From: Silicimonas sp.
GTDB taxonomy: Bacteria; Pseudomonadota; Alphaproteobacteria; Rhodobacterales; Rhodobacteraceae
Direction of reading: 5' to 3'
DNA length: 32,099 nucleotides
Assembly: GCA_013003245.1 (NCBI GenBank)
Contig: JABDJX010000090.1
Span: 1 to 32,099, forward strand
A model generated the notes under the pieces. The model worked only from the letters and a program-made list of their open reading frames with translations, was not told the DNA's origin and made no database searches. Of this stretch, positions 15,223 through 22,304 are shown piece after piece (positions within the stretch are counted from its first letter, which is position 1; every line of letters starts with the position of its first letter). Position numbers and translations under genes: made by a program.

Positions 15223-15921
15223 ATGGCAAAGCTAGGAAAACGCACCCGCGCCGCCCGTGAAGCCTTTGAAGGCAAAACGGATGTGACTGTGGAAGAAGCT
15301 GTGGCACTGGTCAAGGCGAACGCCAAAACCAAGTTTGACGAAACCATAGACATAGTGATGTGCCTGGGCATCGATCCACGCCACGCCGACCAGATGGTCC
15401 GCGGCTCGGTTACCTTGCCAAACGGCACAGGCAAATCGGTACGCGTCGCCGTGTTCGCACGTGGTGCAAAGGCGGATGAGGCCAAAGAGGCTGGCGCAGA
15501 TATCGTCGGTGCAGAGGACCTGATGGAAACCGTGCAAGGCGGCAAAATCGACTTTGATCGCTGTATCGCCACACCTGACATGATGCCGATTGTCGGCCGT
15601 CTTGGTAAGGTCCTTGGCCCACGCAACCTGATGCCAAACCCCAAGGTCGGCACAGTAACCATGGACGTTAAAGAAGCTGTGGAAGCGGCCAAAGGTGGTC
15701 AGGTTCAGTACAAGGCCGAAAAAGGTGGCGTCGTGCACGCAGGTGTCGGCAAGGCATCCTTTGATGAAGCCAAGCTGGTCGAAAATGTGCGCGCATTCGT
15801 CGACTCGGTCTCAAGAGCCAAACCAGCAGGTGCCAAAGGCTCTTACATGCAAAAAGTCGCTATCAGCTCGACGATGGGCCCAAGCGTGACCATCGATGTG
15901 CCTAACGCCACTGGCAACTAA
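15223..15921 (+). CDS. rplA: 50S ribosomal protein L1
   Basis: 232-residue L1-stalk protein, also the translational repressor of the rplK-rplA mRNA in bacteria. Family marks are [32 protein letters not shown], the RNA-binding [13 protein letters not shown] block, [21 protein letters not shown] and [11 protein letters not shown] at the end. It is 3 nt from rplK, and a strong terminator follows 22 nt after its stop, so rplJ-rplL-rpoBC, the usual downstream neighbours, are not part of this unit. Confidence 0.98.
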   Translation: MAKLGKRTRAAREAFEGKTDVTVEEAVALVKANAKTKFDETIDIVMCLGIDPRHADQMVRGSVTLPNGTGKSVRVAVFARGAKADEAKEAGADIVGAEDLMETVQGGKIDFDRCIATPDMMPIVGRLGKVLGPRNLMPNPKVGTVTMDVKEAVEAAKGGQVQYKAEKGGVVHAGVGKASFDEAKLVENVRAFVDSVSRAKPAGAKGSYMQKVAISSTMGPSVTIDVPNATGN

Positions 15922-15943
15922 GCGGCAAACACACAAGAAAATT

Positions 15944-15975
15944 AACGGCGGGCCCTTGGCTCGCCGTTTCCTTTT
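15944..15975 (+). terminator. Rho-independent terminator after rplKA
   Basis: AACGGCGGGCC-ctt-GGCTCGCCGTT forms an 11-bp stem (one G-U) with a 3-nt loop, followed by TTCCTTTT. It lies 22 nt after the rplA stop and closes the L11-L1 transcription unit. Confidence 0.85.
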
Positions 15976-16017
15976 GGTCAGGCAAGATTTAGACAGGACC
16001 GAACGAGGAGGCGAAGC

Positions 16018-16272
16018 ATGTTCTTTTCATTCTGGGGATCGCTGGTCATTGGCGGCATCGTCGCCTATCTGGCCGAGAAATGGGACTTGACCCACCATGG
16101 TGTCCTGCAGGCGATCATCATCGCGTTAGGCGGCGTGATCCTTTTGTTCATGGTGCGGATTATGTTCGGTTTGTCTTTCGGAACGCCAGGCGTCAACGCA
16201 ATCATCGGCGCTGCAGGTGCGTTGATCCTTATCCCGTCTGAAGCCATCGCACGGAAGCGCAAGCGCAAATAA
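16018..16272 (+). CDS. Small inner-membrane protein, GlsB/YeaQ/YmgE-like
   Basis: 84 residues with an N-terminal WGSLVIGGIVAYLAEKW, a middle membrane helix (about 31-52) and a Gly/Ala-rich third one, VNAIIGAAGALILIP, then a basic tail ARKRKRK on the cytoplasmic side. The glycine-spaced helices recall the GlsB/YeaQ/YmgE stress membrane proteins, but the match is only partial. GAGGAG precedes the start by about 7 nt. Its stop is one base from the convergent protease stop. No function can be assigned. Confidence 0.6.
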   Translation: MFFSFWGSLVIGGIVAYLAEKWDLTHHGVLQAIIIALGGVILLFMVRIMFGLSFGTPGVNAIIGAAGALILIPSEAIARKRKRK

Positions 16273-16273
16273 C

Positions 16274-16942
16274 CTAGTCTTCAGGCGCGTTGATCAAGTC
16301 CAGCAAAGGTGGCAGTCGCAATGCTACGTCAGAGGCCTGTGCAATAGGCTGCTGGAGCAGATTTGCACGACTTGAGATGATAGCAACAAGCTCAAGCCCA
16401 TCCTCCGTTTTGCGCAGCACCGGCGCTCCACTTTCGCCACCCTCAACCCGACATCCCAAAGTGACCAATCCGCGCATTCCTTTGATGACTTCGCAGGCGC
16501 GCTGTCGCGGTTTCGTAGTACCATCCCGTCGCCAACTTACAATAAACAAGGTCTCGCCCACCTGCGCCTCTGGCCCCGGAGGAATAGGCGTTGCGCGGGC
16601 AGCAGGTACAGGCGCTTCAAGCTGACCAATTGCCAAATCAAAGCGCAGCCGCCAAAGGGTTCGGTCCTTTGTTATTCCATACATCGGATGCTGAAAAACA
16701 CGGGTGAGCGTGTGTCGCACCCGCGTGATCTGGCCGTCACCGGGACGAAACGCATAGGTAGGGTTTTCCGGACCAATGCAATGCGCCGCGCTAAGCACAA
16801 GATCGGGTGCCACCAGAACACCAGAGCATGATCCGTTCGTCACAGTATTCTCAATGCGACCTACTGCGCCAATCTGAGAGGCGCTTAAGGGCGTGGCGAA
16901 ACAAAGGGCGACCAAAAATGTGCGAAACAGCATGGCATTCAT
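16274..16942 (-). CDS. Exported trypsin-like serine protease (tandem copy B)
   Basis: 222-residue S1-type protease with a Sec signal (about residues 1-22, ending ASQ). The triad is visible: His54 in LSAAHC, Asp102 in RFDLAIGQL, Ser171 in EGGESGAPVL. Cysteine pairs (Cys39/Cys55 and Cys150/Cys164) suit disulfide formation in the periplasm. There is no PDZ domain, unlike DegP. Substrates are unknown. It is the second gene of a pair, 29 nt after a paralogous protease on the same strand. A start at Met4 (16933) is equally possible. Confidence 0.83.
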   Translation of the reverse strand: MNAMLFRTFLVALCFATPLSASQIGAVGRIENTVTNGSCSGVLVAPDLVLSAAHCIGPENPTYAFRPGDGQITRVRHTLTRVFQHPMYGITKDRTLWRLRFDLAIGQLEAPVPAARATPIPPGPEAQVGETLFIVSWRRDGTTKPRQRACEVIKGMRGLVTLGCRVEGGESGAPVLRKTEDGLELVAIISSRANLLQQPIAQASDVALRLPPLLDLINAPED

Positions 16943-16971
16943 GTCAGTCGGAAACCCAGCGGCGCGTCAAG

Positions 16972-17805
16972 TCATGGGCGGAGAAATTTGGCCCCATCGC
17001 CGCTATTCAGTCTGCGCGGCTGGTTATTTCCACGAACCGTGCGAATCTCTGGTTTAGAGGCTGCGACAAGGCCGCTGCCGTCTTGCAGCATCGCCATCAT
17101 CTCTGCCAGCGGCTTTTCCAGGTTGGTGCCAAGCGACACCTTGCGCCCACGGACTTCCGCCTTGGCCGAAACAACTGATACAATCTGCGGCTTTCCGTCG
17201 ACGACGGCGAAAATTGGTGCGCCCGAAGAACCAAAATCAACATCGCACGACAAGACAAGCGTGCCGCGCTGGCGCGCCAGAACATGGCAAACTTCTTGGA
17301 TCGAAGGCGATTGATCGCGGTCATGTGCGTAGGACACCACGCCCACTTGTTGGCCCTTTCTTGGGCGCTTTCCGGTCGGGAAGGGCTGCACGTTTGATAG
17401 GCGGATTTCGCTGGAAAGTTCCAATAATGCCAGATCGTTAGACACCTGCAACTCGCCATCGGTCCCGGTAAAGACGTATCCTGGGTGCACAACAGCCCGC
17501 CGCACCTTGCGCGAGGCAGATGCACGGCCATTTCGAAAGCCCGCATGGAATTCAATTGATGTTGGATTGACCAGACCGCCAGACCGGGAGTCGTACATGC
17601 AATGCGCTGCCGTCAGAACCAAGCGCGGCGCGATCATCGCACCGGTACACATGCCGCCCCAGCCGATGTTCAGCCGCCCCACACCTTCCCATCCGCGCGC
17701 CTCATAGGCGGTCATCAGGGCACTCAGTTCGGTGGCATCCTCGGCATTGGCAGGACCCGAAAAACTCGTAAGCGCCGCAAAAGCTGCAGCAAGCCAAATC
17801 CGCAT
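16972..17805 (-). CDS. Exported trypsin-like serine protease (tandem copy A)
   Basis: 277-residue S1-type protease. ATG 17805 is chosen because AAAGGGATAAGA precedes it and a Sec signal follows at once (MRIWLAAAFAALTSFSGPANA, cut at about 21). The triad: His68 in LTAAHC, Asp124 in SNDLALLEL, Ser194 in FGSSGAPIF. Disulfide partners are Cys53/Cys69 and Cys173/Cys187. A C-terminal tail of about 50 residues after the protease fold is rich in basic residues and has no recognised domain. It shares layout with the next gene, so the two probably arose by duplication and are co-transcribed. Confidence 0.83.
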   Translation of the reverse strand: MRIWLAAAFAALTSFSGPANAEDATELSALMTAYEARGWEGVGRLNIGWGGMCTGAMIAPRLVLTAAHCMYDSRSGGLVNPTSIEFHAGFRNGRASASRKVRRAVVHPGYVFTGTDGELQVSNDLALLELSSEIRLSNVQPFPTGKRPRKGQQVGVVSYAHDRDQSPSIQEVCHVLARQRGTLVLSCDVDFGSSGAPIFAVVDGKPQIVSVVSAKAEVRGRKVSLGTNLEKPLAEMMAMLQDGSGLVAASKPEIRTVRGNNQPRRLNSGDGAKFLRP

Positions 17806-17896
17806 TCTTATCCCTTTCACGTGCAACAGGATAAAACCTAACGCGGTCTTTGGGCAAGAATATGTCGATTGACGGTGATTTGATGCCGTTCGGGGC

Positions 17897-19174
17897 TTAC
17901 ATTTCTGGCTTTGGCCCACCCGTTGCCCAATCGAGCAGTTGCACTGTATGCACCACGGGCACCTTGGTGCCACCGCCGATCTGCATCATGCAGCCGATGT
18001 TGCCAGCCGCGATGATGTCCGGTTCTTTCGCCTCAAGCGTTTTGATTTTGCGCGCCTTTAGCTGGCCCGAAATCTCAGGCTGCATCAGGTTATAGGTCCC
18101 TGCCGATCCGCAACACAGATGGCTGTCCGCAGGTTCAACAATTTCAAAGCCTGCACGCTTGAGAAGGTCCTTGGGATAGGTCTTGATCTGTTGTCCGTGC
18201 TGCAGCGAACAAGCGGCGTGATAGGCCACGCGCATCTCTCTGTCGGCACCTTCCGGCAGATCAAGCTGCATCAACAGCTCACTCACATCCATCGCAAGGT
18301 CACTGACCTTGGCGGCATCTTCAGCCATCGCGTCATTGCGGAACATATGGCCATAGTCCTTGACCGTCGTGCCGCACCCGCTGGTGTTGATGACAATGGC
18401 GTCTAATTTGTCGATGGCATCTTCGGCAATCCAGGCACGGATGTTGTTGGCCGCGGCACTATGGCTCTCGTCCTCCTTGCCCATGTGATGTACCAGCGCG
18501 CCGCAACAGCCCATGCCTTTGGCCACAACAACATCGCAGCCAAGCCGGGTCAGAAGCCGAATGGTGGCATCGTTGATATCGGTATTCAAAGCTTTTTGCG
18601 CGCAACCCGTCATAAGCGCGACGCGCTTTTTGCGCTCGCCCTGTGCAGGAAATACCTGAGGATCATCGTTGCGGCTGACTGGTGGGATTTTCTTGGGCGC
18701 CATCTCCAACATCGCTTTCAAGCGCGCATCAGGGACAAGAAATGCAAAAGGTCGTCCGATTTTTGCGCCCAGCAAGGCCACACGAAAGAGCATCGGGTTT
18801 GGGATCACCTTGGCCAGCGTCCAGCGCAAAATACGCTCAAAAACGGGGCGCTTATAGGTCTTTTCGATATGCGCCCGAGCGTGGTCGACCAGATGCATAT
18901 AGTGCACGCCTGACGGACAGGTTGTCATGCACGCAAGGCACGACAAGCACCGGTCAATATGCTTGACGGTCTTGGCATCGGCCGGACGGTCATTTTCAAG
19001 CATGTCTTTGATCAGGTAGATCCGACCGCGCGGGCTGTCCAGTTCGTCACCAAGCACTTGATAAGTCGGACACGTCGCTGTGCAAAATCCGCAATGCACG
19101 CAAGAGCGCAGGATCTCGTTCGACCGTGCGATGGCCGGGATTTTCAGTTGCTCGTCAGTGAAAGTAGTCTGCAT
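17897..19174 (-). CDS. glcF: Glycolate oxidase iron-sulfur subunit GlcF
   Basis: 425-residue subunit that passes electrons from the flavoprotein subunits GlcD/GlcE to the membrane quinone pool. The N-terminus has two 4Fe-4S motifs, SCVHCGFCTATCPTY (about residues 24-38) and RCLSCLACMTTCPSG. Two CCG domains follow, with MTGCAQKAL...GMGCCGALVHHMG and AACSLQHGQ...HLCCGSAGTYNLM. It is the last gene of the glc operon, starting directly on the stop of the small membrane protein (TAAATG), so translation is coupled. The length is normal for GlcF. Confidence 0.96.
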   Translation of the reverse strand: MQTTFTDEQLKIPAIARSNEILRSCVHCGFCTATCPTYQVLGDELDSPRGRIYLIKDMLENDRPADAKTVKHIDRCLSCLACMTTCPSGVHYMHLVDHARAHIEKTYKRPVFERILRWTLAKVIPNPMLFRVALLGAKIGRPFAFLVPDARLKAMLEMAPKKIPPVSRNDDPQVFPAQGERKKRVALMTGCAQKALNTDINDATIRLLTRLGCDVVVAKGMGCCGALVHHMGKEDESHSAAANNIRAWIAEDAIDKLDAIVINTSGCGTTVKDYGHMFRNDAMAEDAAKVSDLAMDVSELLMQLDLPEGADREMRVAYHAACSLQHGQQIKTYPKDLLKRAGFEIVEPADSHLCCGSAGTYNLMQPEISGQLKARKIKTLEAKEPDIIAAGNIGCMMQIGGGTKVPVVHTVQLLDWATGGPKPEM

Positions 19175-19498
19175 TTAACGGCCTTGAGACAAAAAGAGGA
19201 AAGCCAGGATGGCCATTGTGACAGTGATGACCAACGCATAAAGCATGCGCGACCATGTCGTTGTATCATGTGAGCGATAGCAGGCGACGCCGCTGACCAT
19301 GGCTCCGATGGCTGCTCCGAATAAGAGAGGCAAAAGATAAACCGCTACAGACACAACCTGTGTAAGGGCTGGAATGAAAAGGATGCTGAGGCTTCCAGCG
19401 GCAATTGCCCCGGCAAGCCGCCAGTCTGTAACGAACCAAGCCACCATGCAGGCCGCGATAGAAGGCATCACAACAAAGGGAAGCGCAAAGCTGGACAT
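19175..19498 (-). CDS. Unnamed four-helix membrane protein inside the glc operon
   Basis: 107 residues with four predicted membrane helices (about 4-22, 25-45, 46-72, 83-104) and short loops, one carrying CYRSHDTTTWSR. I do not recognise a family. It overlaps the glcE stop by one base (TGATG) and its stop abuts glcF (TAAATG), so it is embedded and translationally coupled between two subunits of one enzyme. This position suggests a membrane anchor, quinone-contact or assembly role for glycolate oxidase, which otherwise has no membrane subunit; this is inference. Confidence 0.75.
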   Translation of the reverse strand: MSSFALPFVVMPSIAACMVAWFVTDWRLAGAIAAGSLSILFIPALTQVVSVAVYLLPLLFGAAIGAMVSGVACYRSHDTTTWSRMLYALVITVTMAILAFLFLSQGR

Positions 19499-20628
19499 CA
19501 GCCCATCAGCCCCGGGTTCAGGATGCCCTTGGGGTCGAATTGCGCGCGCAAGTCGCTTGCGAGTTTCGCCAATGGTGCCGCTTCGGGGTGGAATACCGGC
19601 ACTCCAACGGTCTTGGCCGATACAAGGGTGGCATGGCCGCTTGGTATGCCTTGCCGCAAGTCTTTACCCGCCGGACACCCAACCCAAACTAAACCGCCAC
19701 CCCAATCCAGTAGGCTGCGGATTTCCTCTCCTGCAGTTTCGGCCAGATGTTCCAAGAGGGCTGGCGCATCGCTTGGCTTGATCGAAAAACGCCAGATATC
19801 ACCTTCGAAACCGGCAAAGGCCTCGCCGTCTCGCACCCATTTCCACCCAGCACGCGTTCGTTCCGGGTCGCTCTCAACGAGGATATCGCCATATGCCTGC
19901 AGCAGCTTCTTCAGTTCATCAGCCCGGTAAGCAACCGAGTTCTCGAACCCCTCAAGGCGCAGCATCGTAACGGGATGGCCATCAATACCGCTTGGCGTGT
20001 GGGCCGCCCCCGAAACCTCGTAAGGAGAGGAAAGTGCCTTGGCCATCGCTTTGACGCCGTCTTCAAGTGTCAGATTGTTGATCAACAGAACAGAAGCAGT
20101 GTCCGGCTTTGGTAGCACCTTGAAAGACACTTCTGACACTACGCCCAAAGTGCCGTAGGACCCCGCCATCAGTTTCACCAGATCATAACCCGTGACGTTC
20201 TTCATCACGCGGCCACCGTTCTTGATGACGGTACCCTCACCATTGACAAACCGCACGCCGATCAGGCTGTCCCGGCACGCACCCGCCTGAACGCGTCGCG
20301 GCCCGGAGACATTGGCGGCAACCACGCCCCCGATTGTTGGTGTGCCATCCGTACCAAGCAAGGCTCGGTGGTCCATCGGCTCGAACGGCAACATCTGGTT
20401 TTCAGCATCCAGCGCCGCCTCAATCTCAGTCATAGGCGTACCCGCGTGCGCCACGATGGTCAGCGCGCCCGGCTCGTAAAGTGTGATGCCGGAGAGTCCG
20501 GACGTGGTCAAAGCCTCGCCCTCTACCGGGTTGCCAATCGGCCGGGTCCCGCCGCCTTGAATGCGAAGCGGGCCTTTGGCTGTGGCAATGGCCTCGGCCA
20601 GTTCGGCCTCGGAAGTTGGGTTTATCAT
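19498..20628 (-). CDS. glcE: Glycolate oxidase FAD-binding subunit GlcE
   Basis: 376-residue FAD-linked subunit of the glycolate oxidase complex. The PCMH-type FAD domain shows LRIQGGGTRPIG, PTIGGVVAANVSGPRR, CRDSLIGVRFVNGEG and GRVMKNVTGYDLVKLMAGSY with GTLGVVSEVSFKVLPKP, all typical of GlcE. The start is set to ATG 20628 (MINPTSEAEL), since the reading from 20691 adds a Lys/Arg-rich stretch that runs into glcD. It lies 22 nt after glcD and overlaps the next gene by one base. Confidence 0.95.
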   Translation of the reverse strand: MINPTSEAELAEAIATAKGPLRIQGGGTRPIGNPVEGEALTTSGLSGITLYEPGALTIVAHAGTPMTEIEAALDAENQMLPFEPMDHRALLGTDGTPTIGGVVAANVSGPRRVQAGACRDSLIGVRFVNGEGTVIKNGGRVMKNVTGYDLVKLMAGSYGTLGVVSEVSFKVLPKPDTASVLLINNLTLEDGVKAMAKALSSPYEVSGAAHTPSGIDGHPVTMLRLEGFENSVAYRADELKKLLQAYGDILVESDPERTRAGWKWVRDGEAFAGFEGDIWRFSIKPSDAPALLEHLAETAGEEIRSLLDWGGGLVWVGCPAGKDLRQGIPSGHATLVSAKTVGVPVFHPEAAPLAKLASDLRAQFDPKGILNPGLMG

Positions 20629-20650
20629 GTTCTGTTCTTCTTGCAGTCGG

Positions 20651-22102
20651 TCATGCCGCTTTGGACGTGGACGCTGACCGCCGCGTTTCACTGGTCGCCA
20701 GCGGGAACACTTTAGCAGGGTTCAACAACCATTCGGGGTCAAAGATGTCCTTGATCCGCATCTGCGCTTCTAAATCGGCTGGGTCGAACTGCACGTTCAT
20801 CAGGTCACGCTTTTCAATGCCAACGCCATGCTCACCAGTCAGGCACCCGCCCGCTTCGACGCAAAGCTTCAGAATTTCTGCGCCCATCGCTTCGCATGTT
20901 TCCAGATCACCTTCCTTGTTGGCATCGAACAAAATCAGCGGGTGCATGTTTCCATCGCCTGCGTGGAAAACATTGCCCACATCAAGCCCGTATTCCTTGG
21001 AAAGTTCGCCAATACGTTTCAACACAAATGGCAGAGACGACACCGGAATCGTTCCATCAAGGCACATGTAGTCGTTTATTTGCCCCATCGCTCCAAAGGC
21101 TGACTTGCGGCCAAGCCAGATACGCGCCGCTTCATCGGCATCCTTGGCTTCGCGAAGTTCAACCGGATCGTGCTTGCGCGCAATTTGCTTGATTACGCCA
21201 AGCTGTTCATCGATTTCGGCCTCACTGCCTTCGACCTCGACGATCAAAAGCGCCTCGCAGTCGGGATACCCCGCCTTGGCATAGGCCTCGACAACCTCAA
21301 TCACACGCCTGTCCATAAACTCGATCGCAACGGGCAACACGCCAGCCTTGATGATGTCCGACACACAAGCGCCCGCAACTTCATTGGAGTTGTATCCGAT
21401 CAGCACGGGCCGTGCACCTTCGGGCTTGGGCAGGATACGCAAGGTCGCCTCGGTAACAACGCCCAGTTGTCCTTCCGAACCACAAATTACACCCAGCCAG
21501 TCGTAACCAGCCGCATCCATATGTGCGCCGCCCATTTCAATAACGGTGCCATCCATCATCACCAAGGTCACACCGAGGAGATTGTTGGTTGTCACCCCAT
21601 ACTTCAGGCAATGCGCCCCGCCAGAGTTCATCGCGACGTTGCCCGCAATTGCACAGGCCAGTTGCGATGACGGATCAGGTGCATAGAAAAAGCCATCGGC
21701 TTCAACGGCGCCGGTAACACTCAGGTTGGTGCGACCCGATTGAACACGGATGAACCGGTTGTCGTAATCCGTCTCAAGCACGTCGTTTAGTTTTGCTACA
21801 CCCAGGATCACACAATCCGCAGTGGGCAAGGCTCCCCCGGCAAGCGAGGTACCAGAGCCGCGGGGTACAACCGAGACACCCTCCTCATGGCAGACCTTGA
21901 GCACTGCAGAAACCTCTTCGGTCGAGCTCGGAAGCACTGCGCAAAGTGGAGGGCACTTGTACGCCGTCAAAGCGTCACACTCATACGCCCTCGTTTGCGT
22001 CTCATCATCTATTACCGCGTCCTTAGGCAAAATACCTCGCAAACGCGCTACGATGCGGTCTTTGCGAGCAAGGATTGAGGCAGACGGGGTTGGCATTTCC
22101 AT
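20651..22102 (-). CDS. glcD: Glycolate oxidase catalytic flavoprotein GlcD
   Basis: 483-residue catalytic subunit, oxidising glycolate to glyoxylate (and often D-lactate). It has the FAD-binding PCMH domain with PRGSGTSLAGGALPT, DPSSQLACAIAGNVAMNSGG and GSEGQLGVVTEATLRILPKP. The FAD-oxidase C-terminal domain carries GNVFHAGDGNMHPLILFD and CLTGEHGVGIEKRDLM, which hold the catalytic histidines. It opens the operon glcD-glcE-small membrane protein-glcF. AGGAGT precedes ATG 22102, and a 23-bp palindrome lies 16 nt upstream. No glcC-type regulator or glcG is adjacent; a chemoreceptor gene is divergent. Confidence 0.96.
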   Translation of the reverse strand: MEMPTPSASILARKDRIVARLRGILPKDAVIDDETQTRAYECDALTAYKCPPLCAVLPSSTEEVSAVLKVCHEEGVSVVPRGSGTSLAGGALPTADCVILGVAKLNDVLETDYDNRFIRVQSGRTNLSVTGAVEADGFFYAPDPSSQLACAIAGNVAMNSGGAHCLKYGVTTNNLLGVTLVMMDGTVIEMGGAHMDAAGYDWLGVICGSEGQLGVVTEATLRILPKPEGARPVLIGYNSNEVAGACVSDIIKAGVLPVAIEFMDRRVIEVVEAYAKAGYPDCEALLIVEVEGSEAEIDEQLGVIKQIARKHDPVELREAKDADEAARIWLGRKSAFGAMGQINDYMCLDGTIPVSSLPFVLKRIGELSKEYGLDVGNVFHAGDGNMHPLILFDANKEGDLETCEAMGAEILKLCVEAGGCLTGEHGVGIEKRDLMNVQFDPADLEAQMRIKDIFDPEWLLNPAKVFPLATSETRRSASTSKAA

Positions 22103-22117
22103 GGCGCGACTCCTAGT

Positions 22118-22140
22118 ATTGGTAATAAAATATTACCAAT
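22118..22140. promoter_or_regulatory. 23-bp palindromic operator candidate of the glc operon
   Basis: ATTGGTAATA-aaa-TATTACCAAT has perfect 10-bp arms. It lies between the glcD Shine-Dalgarno and the likely promoter region, and on the minus strand holds TAATAT, usable as a -10. TGGT...ACCA ends recall GntR-type operators, though with wider spacing than the classical FadR/PdhR site. Repression relieved by glycolate is the natural guess. Confidence 0.55.
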
Positions 22141-22304
22141 AATCACAGATAGCAAGGATTCATCGATACAAGCGACTGATCAATGCAGCTTAGTGCGAAG
22201 ACACATCACTTGAAAGCGCGCCGTTGGGACCAGTTAAATCCGGACTCAGTGATTCTTAATCTATTCGGCCTATTCGCGGACCCAGTAGAAAGAGAGGCTC
22301 AAGC

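Noticed and set aside
14976-15738. Long minus-strand frames across rplK-rplA
   Set aside because: Antisense of highly conserved ribosomal protein genes; composition is a by-product of their codon bias.
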